From contig JAJNNQ010000023.1 in NCBI GenBank assembly GCA_027886175.1, positions 460,001 to 524,000 on the forward strand: DNA of 64,000 bases. Direction: 5' to 3'. The DNA comes from Phylloscopus collybita. Its lineage: Eukaryota; Chordata; Aves; Passeriformes; Phylloscopidae. Shown one piece after another: positions 54,376-64,000 of the stretch. The first letter of the stretch is position 1. Each line of letters starts with the position of its first letter. The notes beneath the pieces were generated by a model. The model made no database searches, was not told where the DNA came from, and worked only from the letters and a program-made list of their open reading frames with translations. The translations under genes were made by a program, and so were the position numbers.

Positions 54376-54472
54376 GCCTGCGGGGGAGGCTGTGCCTGCG
54401 GAGGAGGCTGTGCCTGCGGGGGAGGCTGTGCCTGCGGGGGAGGCTGTGCCTGCGGGGGAGGCTGTGCCATCC
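54376..54472. repeat. 18-bp array GGGGGAGGCTGTGCCTGC
   Basis: Five to six copies of TGTGCCTGCGGGGGAGGC in the PIK3R5 5' intron. Confidence 0.93.
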
Positions 54473-55002
54473 CAACCCACAGGGCCGGGTTCCTGTCCCA
54501 CCCGCCCGGGCTGCTGTGACACCCAGGACGAGGCACAGCAGGGACCGTGAGGGACCTTCAGCCCTGGGGCTGCAAACCCCCACCCCAGGGAGCAGATGTC
54601 CCTCCGTTTTTCTAAAGTTCTGCTTCAGCCTTCTGATGTTTGACTTTTTGTGATGGAGTTTCTCACGCACTTCTCATGCAATGATTGGTTTGCGTTCCTG
54701 TCTGCATCTGGAGGGAACTGATGGGCTGTGGGGCTGAGCAGTGCGGTTGGAGAGGACAATTTCCATCCTCCAATCCATTGTTGGAATTCTATAAATGTCA
54801 AAGTCCGTAAACAAACTGCCCTTTTTCTGCCTTGGACACCTCAGCTCAGCTTTCCCACCTTTCCTATTTTAACCTGCAGCACCCACAGCCCCGCTCACAC
54901 CTGGCTGCAGCTGGCTGCTCCGATCGGCTTCTCCCAACACTTCGATTTTTTAAAAAAACAGCAAAACAGCAGAGGTTGAGCGCAGCGAGGTCACTGCCCG
55001 CT

Positions 55003-55026
55003 CGGGGGGGGGGGGGGGGGGGGGGG
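55003..55026. repeat. Homopolymeric G run, about 23 nt
   Basis: Uninterrupted run of about 23 G on the plus strand, about 70 bp inside the intron from the candidate PIK3R5 first-exon donor. Its exact length is the kind of base call that assemblies get wrong. Confidence 0.9.
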
Positions 55027-55097
55027 CTCGGGGCACATCCCCAGCGCCCACCCCAGCACCCCCGGGCCGGCAGCAGCTCAGCCCCCTCCTCACTCAC

Positions 55098-55170
55098 CTC
55101 CGGGGAGCCCTCACGTCGCTTTTGAGCTCCAAACGCCGAGCCCAGAGCAGCGGCGCGGTTATTCCGCCTG
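55098..55170 (-). promoter_or_regulatory. PIK3R5: Candidate non-coding first exon and promoter of PIK3R5
   Basis: On the minus strand a CpG-rich block ends in CCCCGGAG followed by a strong GTGAGT donor at 55097. It is the best 5' exon candidate upstream of the coding start and fits the acceptor at 52719. The upstream boundary is approximate, and no transcript evidence is available. Confidence 0.45.
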
Positions 55171-55432
55171 AGCTCAGCTCCCGGCCGCAGCCCCCGGCGG
55201 GGATCACAAGGCTCGGCGAGCTGGGGGGGTCACAGCGCTCCCTCCGGGAACGGCCCGCGCTCTCCAAATTAACAGCGGAGGTGTAAAGAGCCGGCTAATT
55301 AGCCCGGCGCTATTCGGGGACAGCCAATTAGCGGCGGTTCGCTGTCCCGGCGGCGGGATAAACACGGCGGCTGCTGCGGGAGGGCAAATCCCGCGGGGGG
55401 GGAGCGCGGAGTGCTCTCGGTCACAGCGCGGG

Positions 55433-55760
55433 GACACCCGGCAGGGACCCCTGCTGTCCTCTGGGACACCTGGCAGGTATCCCTGCTGTCCTCTGGGACA
55501 CCCGGCAGGGACCCCTGCTGTCCTCTGGGACACCTGGCAGGTATCCCTGCTGTCCTCTGGGACACCCGGCAGGGACCCCTGCTGTCCTCTGGGACACCCG
55601 GCAGGGATCCCTGCTGTCCTCTGGGACATCTCACAGGTATCCCTGCCGTCCTGCCACAGCTCTGGGACACCTGGCAGGGATCCCTGCTGTCCTCCTGCAC
55701 CTCTGGAACATCTCACAGGTATCCCTGCTGTCCTCTGGGACACCTCACAGGTATCCCTGC
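55433..55760. repeat. 30-31-bp minisatellite upstream of PIK3R5
   Basis: About ten copies of a unit containing GGGACACC(T/C)GGCAGG and TATCCCTGCTGTCCTCT or GACCCCTGCTGTCCTCT, alternating. Confidence 0.94.
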
Positions 55761-55980
55761 TCCGTTATCCCCGCTCTGGTACCCCAGCTCTGGTACCCCT
55801 GCTCTGGTGTCCCTGCTGTCCCCCCCAGCCCCAGAGCTGTGCCCAGCTCTCCCTCCCGCGGCCGCGGCAGCCCTGTCCCCTCGGGGCAGTGTTTGAGTCC
55901 CTCCTGTCCGGGGAGCTCCGCCGGCATCGGGAACTGAAACCGGCGACGTGCCCGCGGTGCCCTGGGGGTGAGGAGCTCTC

Positions 55981-56100
55981 CCAGCTCGGGGGCTGCCCTG
56001 GAGCTCCGTGTTCCCGAGGGTTTGTTGTGTTTTCCCTGCCCCAGCTCGGGGGCTGCCCCGGAGCTCCGTGTTCCCGAGGGTTTGTTGTGTTTTCCCTGCC
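55981..56100. repeat. 60-bp tandem duplication
   Basis: Two adjacent 60-bp copies starting CCAGCTCGGGGGCTGCCC and ending TTGTTGTGTTTTCCCTGCC, differing at one position (T versus C). Confidence 0.95.
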
Positions 56101-56445
56101 CCGGCTCGGCCTGCAGCAGCACCAGGAGCGTCCCGGGTGTCCCAGGGCCTGACCAGGGGTGGCCAAGCCCCAACACTCGCCACCCTCCCAGCCTGCTCAG
56201 CCCCTAAACCCCAGCTGGTGCTGTCCAGCGCTCCCAGAGGGATCCACAGATCCACAACAAAGCCCAGAGCTCGGTGAGACCGCCCCGTGCCTCAGTTTCC
56301 CCTCCCGCTCCACACAGTCCCTCAGCTGCAAAGCAACAGCAGCTGAAGGTGAACCAGAAGTTCCTTTCATCCTCTCCCTTTTCTCTCCTTCCCATCCCCG
56401 TTTATAAACCTGGCAGGCGAGGCTGGCAGAGCAGGACACGCCAAT

Positions 56446-56501
56446 AAAATGAAATGAAATGAAATGAAATGAAATGAAATGAAATGAAATGAAATGAAAT
56501 A
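56446..56501. repeat. (AAATG)n pentanucleotide
   Basis: About 11 perfect GAAAT units. Confidence 0.96.
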
Positions 56502-57827
56502 CATTTTTACAATGCATAAAAACATCCAAACACTTCACCGAGGTTATTTGTAACCCACAAGAACCACTCGCCTTAACCAAGACATCCTGCCAGTGGCACC
56601 CAGCCCAGCCCCAGCACCCAGCACAGCACCCATCCCCAAAGTCCCCACCCAGCCAAACAACCCCGCTCAGCCAGCACCGCCCAGGCAGCAGCGAGCTGCA
56701 GAAATAAAGCTGCACACGAGAGCCCCGCGTGTGCCCAGCGGCACTGGGGAGCTGTGGATGTGACCACTGGGACCAGAGCTGCCTTGGAACTGGTTTGGGG
56801 GTTTTTTGGTGTTTTTTTTTTTTTTTGTTTCTTTAAACCCCAAATTTCCAAGAAACAAAATTGAGAACTGCCTTGCCCAGACCTTTGCTGCTGCTGCCGC
56901 GAGCGCTCGGCTCGCTAAATCTAATTAATGAGCCAGGCAAAGTGTCACTCGTTTGCTAACTGCTGCACCCGGGGCTGCCAAAGAGACAGATAAAGGATTT
57001 AGCTGGGGCCTATTCCAGCCAGAGGAGCTGGGAACCTGGCAGGGAGAGCAGGAGATTAGAGAGGGGCTGAAAAGAAAAGGAGAGGAGGGGGGAAAGAAAG
57101 GAGAAAAAAAAAAAAAAAAAGAAATCGCAGCAGATTAGCACTTGGAAAATGCCAGCATGTAAATCAGCTTAGGGCGGCTATAATGCCACCCTTGTGAGCA
57201 TCTGGGCACAGCAGCGCCCGAGCCCGGCTCTCTCGGGGCTCGGGAGCCCCACGCCAGCAGCCCCCCGACAAAACCAGCAGCTCTGTGCTCAGCAGCCCCG
57301 CCAGCTCGCACAGGAAGCCAATTAGGGGAGACCTGGGCACAGAGGAAGATTCATAATTGCAATTAAGGCTTCGAAGTGCTGATGGCAGGCGCAGAGTGGG
57401 TCGAGCTTGGGGGAGGGAAAAAAAACCCCAACAAACTCCCAGGAACACGGAGCTTTGGGATCCCCAAAGCTGGGAGAGCTCCTCAGCCCCAGGAGAAGGC
57501 AGCAGCTGGCAGAGAAGCAGCCAGCCCCGAGGGGCCAGGCAGCACCAAGGGATTTGGGGTTAAATCTGCCTCAGAGGGACCCCACAGCTGTCCCGGAGCG
57601 CTGCTGATCCTTCATCCCATCCCACCCGAGGATGGGCTCAGGCCCCAGCCCTGGCTCTGCTGCTCCGTTGGCAGGAGAACGGCCTGGGAGCAGCTGAGAG
57701 CACAGGAAACTCACCCGAGGGTCAGAGCCAACCCCTGGCTGTGGGGAGAGCCCCGAGGGGCTGCAGCAGCTCTTGTGCCGCTCAGGGCGGCTCCACTGCG
57801 CCCCTGCCCGCTGCCAGGGCCCGCAGG

Positions 57828-57925
57828 CACTGCCCCGTGCCGGTACTGCCCCGTGCCGGTACTGCCCCGTGCTGGCACTGCCCCGTGCTGGCACTGCCCC
57901 GTGCCGGTACTGCCCCGTGCCGGCA
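57828..57925. repeat. 16-bp array TGCCCCGTGCCGGTAC
   Basis: Six copies with GTGCCGGTAC and GTGCTGGCAC variants. Confidence 0.92.
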
Positions 57926-57927
57926 CC

Positions 57928-58060
57928 TCCTCTGCTCACACCTCCCCTCTCCCCTCTCCCCCCGGCTCTCCCTCCTCTGCTCACACCTCTCCCCTCTCCT
58001 CTCCCCTCAGCTCTCCCTCCTCTGCTCACACCTCTCCTCTCCCCGCAGCTCTCCCTCCTC
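57928..58060. repeat. CTCCTCTGCTCACACCTC pyrimidine-rich array
   Basis: Three copies of a roughly 45-50 bp pyrimidine-rich unit with CTCTGCTCACACCTC and CCCC(A/G)GCTCTCCCTCC blocks. Confidence 0.88.
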
Positions 58061-58734
58061 TCCGAGCAGCTGCAGAGCACCTGGCTCCAGCCGCGAGCAG
58101 AGCCGGGGGGCTCGGGCTGCTCCCCTGGCTGCGGATGCTCCTCCCTCCTGCCCCAAAGCCCCCGCAGGAGCCCTGAGCCCAGGCTGGAGGGGAGGGGCTG
58201 CTGAGGGACCCCCCACCCAGGGGCAAGGTGACCCCCCTCAGCCATCCCCACCCACTTCTGGCACGTCCCAAGCTGCTGCCGCTCTCCCCCGCGGGTCCAG
58301 CTCCTCCTGTCCCCCCTGGGCTGCCCCGGGGGGTTGTTCCCCGGCTCGGGAGCTGCGCTGTGACCTTGGGAAGCCCTTTGTGCCTCTGGCAATGCGCTGG
58401 CTCCGGGTATTTTTGCATAAGCTCCTTTCCCTGGGATGCTTTGCCCCAGTGCCGGGCACGCAGGGCTCGGTAATCAAATGAGGTCAAAGGAAATTCCAGC
58501 CAAAAAGAAAAAAGCCCCGGCGGCCTCAGCGGAACAGCCAGGAGCATCCCCCTGCTCTAAGGCCTCGGGTGGAATGCAGCGGTTTTTGGGGGGGGGTCAG
58601 TGGCTGTGAGCACAGAAAGTCCAAAATTTCCAGTGCTCAGGGTTCCAGCGTCCTCTCCTTTTGTTTGAACTACGAAAACTCTTTGACAGCTTTGCTAAAC
58701 TTCTGTTGGGTACACTGAGAGAGATAAAGCAGGC

Positions 58735-59035
58735 GGATCCCAATCCATCCCCGGGCAGAACCCGAATCCATCCCCAGGCAAATCCGAATCCATCCCCAGC
58801 TGGGACCCGAATCCATCCCTGGCTGAGATCCAAATCCATCCCCGGGCTGGGACCCGAATCCATCCCCAGACAGGGACCCGAATCCATCCCCGGGCAGGGA
58901 TCCCAATCCATCCCCAGCTGGGACCCGAATCCATCCCCGGACCAGGACCCGAATCCATCCCGGGCAGGGACCCGAATCCATCCCTGGGTGGATCCCAATC
59001 CATCCCTGTCAGGGATCCCAATCCATCCCCAGGCG
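58735..59035. repeat. Minisatellite, about 24-bp unit CGAATCCATCCCCGGGCAGG
   Basis: About 13 copies with core ATCCATCCC and variable GGGCAGGGACC, AGCTGGGACC or GGCTGAGATCC. Confidence 0.92.
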
Positions 59036-60684
59036 GCTCCGCCTCCCCAGGGACGCGCCTTCCACCCTTCCGCAATTTCGGGGATCATCTTACCCCACCT
59101 CCCGGCTGCTGCGCCAAAAGGAGAAGTGCGGGGAGCCCGGGGGAAGTTGTGGCCCCCTTTCCTGCTCCGGGGGAGGATTTCAGGCTCCTGCCACATCCGA
59201 GGGGCAGCTCCGGCCCCGGGGCTGGGGCTGCGCAGGGTTTGGGGTTCCAGGAACCCCAACAGCCGTGAGCAAGAAAAGAGAAACGAAGCCCGCGCAGAGA
59301 TGATCTGCTCCGAAGTGGCCAGGCTGCCCCTGGTACTCACCAGGCTGCCCCTGGCACCCAGCAGGGCGGGTGCCCACCGAGGGCTGGGCAGGGAAGCAGC
59401 TCCAGGGCCAGGCGAGGGCTCTGAGCCCCCCTGGGTGAGCTGGCAAATCTCAGCCGGGGCGGGGGCAGCCCCTGTGTTCTCCTCCTCAAAACCCCCCCGA
59501 GGGCATCAGAAATGCCACAGTGAGTAAGAGCAGCCCGGGTTTGTCGCTGGGTTCTCGGAGAGGAAATGCCCTTGTTCCTGGCAGCAATTCTGAAAACCCC
59601 TGGCCACATGATGCAAGAGTTTTATTTTAGCCTCTACCAGTCGTTGTCACCACGGCGAGGGGTGTTGGGAGTTCCACCCCAACATCCCGGGCAGTTCCCG
59701 GCCCCGGGTGCCACCCCGGGGGGGTTGGGGACAGCCGCGGTGTGGTCCCAGCCCGGCAGGAGCTGCCTGCCACCGGCAGGGTGTGACGATGGGAGCCCCA
59801 GGTGGACCTGACCTCGCCGGGTCAGGTGGAAGTTCAGCCCGGGAGTTCCTGGGCCGCGGGAGAGCCGGGGGTGGGGGGAGGAAACAAAAAATCCAGCAAG
59901 TGCGTAATTTGGTGAGGAGGGGGGGGAAAAACAAGGTGTTTCCCAGAGCACGGCAGCAGCCCGAGCTGCTCCTGCTGAGAAGGAACTGAAGGCCACAGCA
60001 GCCGCCAGGGACTCCTCCAGCACCCCCCAGGGCCAGGGCACGAGGGGACAGCCCTGCTGGGAGGGTCTGTGGAGTGAAGGAGGCAAAGCCCCCCGGTGTT
60101 CCCATGCTCAGGAGACCCCCCCAACAGCCTGTGGGACACCCCTGTGGGGTCCATGCCCACCTGGAGCAGGGGCTGAGCCAATAGCCTGTGGGACACCTCT
60201 GTGGGGTCCATGCCCACCTAGAGCTCCTCCCATGAGCTCCTGGCCGCTGAGGATGCTCCAGGGCAGTGTTGGGTCAGGGGGTGCCCAGCACTCCCCACTC
60301 TGGTCACAGCCCCATGTCCCCCCCCGGGCAGGGCCCTGCTCTGGCCCTGGTCCCTGGGGAAAATCCCCCTCCCCTGAGCAGGGCCACGCGTGGGTGGCAC
60401 TGCCACGCCCAGGGCAGCATCCAACACCAGGGAAACACCGAGCCTGCGGTGCCAGGAGAGCTGCTCATCAGCCTCTCTGCGTTCCCCTGAGCCCAGCGCT
60501 GGCCTGGGCCTCTCCAGACCCTTCCCCACCTTCCCTGCCCCTCGGGCTCTCTGCTCTGCACCCCTGGCTCACAGGGACGGGTGCTGGGTTGGCTCTGTTG
60601 GGTTTTTTTTTCCATTGAAAATACATCTCCGGGGCTGAACGGGGTCAGGGGCCATCCCAGCAAAGTGGCACAAGGGTCCCTGCC

Positions 60685-60945
60685 ATGGGGGACCCCAATC
60701 CCAGTCCGGGGACCCCAATCCCTGCCACGGGGACCCCAATCCCAGTCCCGGGGACCCCAATCCCGGCCCCTGGGACCCCAGTCCCTGCCACGGGGACCCC
60801 AATCCCGGCCCCTGGGACCCCAGTCCTGGCCACGGGGACCTCAGTCCCTGACACGGGGACCCCAATCCCGGCCCCGGGGGATCCCAATCCTGGCCCCGGG
60901 GACCCCAATCCCTGCCCCGGGACCCCAGTCCCTGCCCCGCTGCCT
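60685..60945. repeat. GGGGACCCCAATCCCGGCCC minisatellite
   Basis: About 12 copies of a 20-22 bp unit alternating CCTGCCACG and CCGGCCCC(T/G). Each unit contains the palindromic GGGGACCCC core. Confidence 0.92.
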
Positions 60946-61889
60946 TCCCCTCGCAGCCCCCTCAGGATGCAGGAGGGGAGAGCCGCTCCTAATTCCTTCG
61001 GGCTGTTTGGAAAAACACAAAGTTTCCACGTGAGATTTCAATTGGCTCCGTCTCTGCTTAACTCCTCCAGCTGCGAAACAAAGCAAGTGAGAGACAAAGC
61101 CCTACAAACGAGCAGCGTGACCATTTCTGAGGGCTTTTTGTGAGCCCTAATGCCAGACCCGCTAAACAGATTAACTTCCAGCATAAACAAGCAAGTAAAT
61201 CTTTCCCCCAAGGCCCTGTGTGTCCAAAGGAAGCTTTAGAAGTTGCTTCCTGCCATTGTGGAGGCCCTGCTGGGAACCCAGGGGCCTTTTCAGTCCCTGG
61301 CTTGGTTGCCCAAACCCCGGAGTTTACTCGCAGCACCACCGAGGGCAGGTGACAGCAGGGACATCAGCCCCGAGCTCGGTTTTCAGCCCCGGGGCCGGGC
61401 TGGGCTGGGATTCACCGATCTGCAGGGAGGGTGTGAGCCTCACATAGCCCCTCACAGCCGGGGGAGGACAGGAAGCCCCCAAAGCGGGCAGAGGGCAGCA
61501 GCCACCCAGCAGTGGCCAAGCCCCGCAGGCTCCGTGGCCTGAGCACCCTGAGGGAGCCCCGGCAGCAGCCAGAGCGCCCTGGGAGGGACAGCAGCCAGCC
61601 CAGAGCCTGCAGCCCCTGCCAGCCCCCTGCTCGGCTCCGTGCTGGGGGCCGTGCCCGTGTCCCGGGGCTGCAGAGGGGCAGGGAGCACCCAGGGAAGGTG
61701 CTGGCCCTGCGGAGGCTGGGGCTCCAAGCCCCTGCCCTGAGCTGGCCCATCCCCTGGGCTGGCCTTGTGCAGCCAGAGCTCCATCCCTGGCAGCCCCGAA
61801 ACCCACGGGGAGCACAAGGCAAGAGGTGCCCCCTCCTTCTCCACGTGAGGAACCGGCCCTGCCCCTCCAGCCCCTCTCAGGGACCGCAC

Positions 61890-61960
61890 CTGGAGGTGAC
61901 ACCACAGCCACGGGTGACACCACAGCCACGGGTGACACCACAGCCACCAGTGACACCCAG
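61890..61960. repeat. 18-bp array GCCACGGGTGACACCACA
   Basis: Three to four copies, related in sequence to the CACAGCCACC unit in the PIK3R5 3' UTR array. Confidence 0.88.
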
Positions 61961-62894
61961 AGCGACCCAGCTCTGCAGGCACAGGTGGGACCTCGTTTAA
62001 CCCCCACCTGGAGCAGGTGGGATTGTGTTTAACCCCCACCTGGAGCAGGTGGGATGGTGTTTAACTCTCCGTATCCTCCATCACTTCTAAACCCGGCCCC
62101 GGGGCCGTGGAGCTCCCAGGTTCTGTGTCACCAAAGTGAGTTTGGAACCATTCCTCCAGCCCCTGAGGGACCAGCCCAGCCCGGGGACAGCTCCCGGTTC
62201 ATGAGCAGCCCCCGGGGAACATTGACCTTGGCGGCCTTGATTACAACCCAGCTAATTGATCCCGGGATGCCTCGGGCAGGATGCCCAGGGCCGGAATCCC
62301 TCCCGGGCTGGAATTCCCTCACTCCCAGTGCCGAGCCTCCACACCTGAGAGGGGCTGCGGCTGCCCCGGGCAGCTGCACACTCGCGCGTTGCCATTTGTG
62401 AGCTTTGGCCGCACAAAAGACACGGGAACGAAGGAACATCAGCGCAGTTCCACATGCACCGACCGCCGGGAACAATGAGAAAAGGGAAACGCCACCTGGA
62501 AGGATGGGAGCTCCTTTGCCGAGAAGCCTCGGGGCTGAGGGTTTAAATAGACACAGGGCGAGGGGGGAAGCAGCTGAAAGGGGAAGCGTTTCATCCTAAT
62601 TTGAGACAACAAAGAACGGGACGTTGTGGAAAGGGTGAAAAACACCTTCTGCAGGCTGAGGGCAGCCTTCCCCGGAGCGTGCAGGCAGCAGCCGTGCCCC
62701 ATCCACACGGCCCGGCGCTGGAACCGGCGCACAGGGCAGGGAAAACACCGCACAGACCCCGCAAGGCCGGATACAATCACGGCAAGCTCCCTCCCCCGGC
62801 AGCTGCTCCGGGCGGTCACAAGACCGGGGTGAAGCTGAGCCCTTCCTGCTCAGACAGCGCCGGGCAGCCGCCAGCGGCGTGACCGGGGACGGTG

Positions 62895-63380
62895 CCCCGT
62901 GTCCCGCACCCCCTGCCCCGTGTCCTGCATCACCCCTGCCCCGTGTCCCGCACCCCCTGCCCCGTGTCCTGCATCCCGCTGCCCCGTGTCCTGCATCACC
63001 CCTGCCCCGTGTCCTGCATCCCCTGCCCCGTGTCCTGCATCCCCTGCCCCGTGTCCTGCATCCCCTGCCCCGTGTCTGACACCCCCTGCCCCGTGTCCTG
63101 CATCCCCTGCCCCGTGTCCTGCATCCCCTGCCCCGTGTCCTGCATCCCCTGCCCCGTGTCTGACACCCCCTGCCCCGTGTCTGACACCCCCTGCCCCGTG
63201 TCTGACATCACCCCGGCCCCGTGTCTGACACCCCCTGCCCTGTGTCCTGCATCCCGCTGCCCCGTGTCTGACACCCCCTGCCCCGTGTCTGACACCCCCT
63301 GCCCCGTGTCCCACACCCCCTGCCCCGTGTCCCGCACCCCCTGCCCCGTGTCCTGCATCACCCCTGCCCCGTGTCCCGCA
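62895..63380. repeat. 20-22-bp minisatellite CCCTGCCCCGTGTCCTGCAT
   Basis: About 23 copies of CCCCTGCCCCGTGTC followed by CTGCATC, TGACAC or CCGCAC. Variants are clustered, suggesting local amplification. Confidence 0.95.
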
Positions 63381-64000
63381 CCCCCCATCACACGGGCTGC
63401 CCGCTCCAGCTCTGCTCCCCTCCGCTGCAGCGCCCCCCAAACCCCGGCAGCGTTTCGGGAGCCCCCGAGCTGCTCTCGGCGCTGCGGGGATTTGCAGCGA
63501 TGAGAACGTTTGAGGGGAAGCCGAGGCCCAGCGCCGCCTCTCCCTCACAAACACGAGCAGAACCCCGGCGGCCCCAGGGTCACTGACAATAGTCACTGAC
63601 AATTGTCACCGGCAGTTGTCACCGCGCCACCCCAGGCAGCCAGGGAGCGCTTTCCTATTCCCCTTTCAGCGCGGCCGGAGCTCGCAGCTGCCGCTGCCGG
63701 CACCTGCGGGCCCTTCCCCGGCCCCACAGCTGGGGAGGCGGCGGCGGGGCCGTGCCCGGGCACCCGCAGCGTTCCGGGAAGGAGCAAGCCCAGCTGGGAG
63801 CGCCCAGCCACAGCTGCCCCGGGCAGCTCCGGCCTCCAGAACCTGGCTGAGCTCTCAGCCGCTGCGGCTTCAACAGAGCTGAGGTGAAACCGGCCCAGCC
63901 TCGGGCCCCGAACTCCCCCAGCGAGCTCCCGGAGCATCGCTCCGCTCCGGCTGTAGGGCCACCCCGGCCCAGCATTCCCGCTGCTCCAGCCGCAAGCTGA

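Larger units (their letters stand above)
55200..64000. other. Intergenic region upstream of PIK3R5
   Basis: No exon of a recognisable protein on either strand. NTN1, the human neighbour on this side, was looked for and not seen within the window. It contains several tandem arrays (listed) and unique AT-richer stretches at about 56.87-57.45, 58.38-58.70, 60.98-61.3 and 62.2-62.8 kb. Confidence 0.55.

Noticed and set aside
57376..58481. Possible coding exons in the 57.4-58.5 kb ORFs
   Set aside because: Low-complexity Pro/Ser/Ala translations of GC-rich repeats, with no recognisable motif or consistent splice sites.

Overview
This is vertebrate nuclear DNA, most likely from a bird and from a gene-dense, GC-rich microchromosome. 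The evidence is split genes with GT-AG introns and vertebrate-specific proteins, CR1-type LINE tails, very GC-rich sequence, compact introns and a heavy load of tandem repeats. There are no prokaryotic features. The bird assignment is inferred; the species cannot be read from the sequence.

Five protein-coding loci can be assembled exon by exon with all splice phases agreeing. From left to right: (1) USP43 on the minus strand, exon 1 plus the start of exon 2, running off the left edge. (2) A complete TBC1D24-like gene on the minus strand (15.4-20.5 kb, 7 coding exons, about 628 aa, TBC + TLDc). (3) CCDC42 on the plus strand (23.0-26.8 kb, 7 exons, about 307 aa), divergent from the TBC1D24-like gene. 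(4) A BMERB1-like gene on the minus strand (28.25-33.06 kb, 6 coding exons, about 192 aa, bMERB domain and C-terminal CaaX box). (5) PIK3R5 on the minus strand (37.4-52.7 kb coding, 18 coding exons, about 883 aa), with a probable non-coding first exon near 55.1 kb. The rest (2.1-14.6 kb, 33.1-36.2 kb and 55.2-64 kb) has no exon I could recognise. It holds minisatellites, microsatellites, three CR1 fragments and a few AT-richer unique islands.

The neighbourhood corresponds to human 17p13.1 (CCDC42, PIK3R5, USP43), but two genes do not belong to that human list. The TBC1D24-like and BMERB1-like genes are diverged paralogues of genes that in human lie on 16p13 (TBC1D24 beside NTN3; BMERB1 near MYH11/NDE1). 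17p13.1 carries NTN1, MYH10 and NDEL1, so the simplest reading is a pair of whole-genome-duplication paralogues kept here and absent from the human interval. The genes do not form one pathway: they cover deubiquitination, membrane trafficking, sperm/cilium structure, a Rab-binding/microtubule protein and G-protein-coupled PI3K-gamma.

The most notable non-gene features are a 22-bp-phased array of RFX/X-box-like motifs in the first intron of the BMERB1-like gene, a 20-bp tandem duplication carrying a second splice donor in the same gene, a head-to-head pair of LTR-like elements in a PIK3R5 intron, and an internal segmental duplication within PIK3R5. I found no evidence of a wholly new multi-gene system. 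Long ORFs in tandem arrays are artefacts of repeat units divisible by three.
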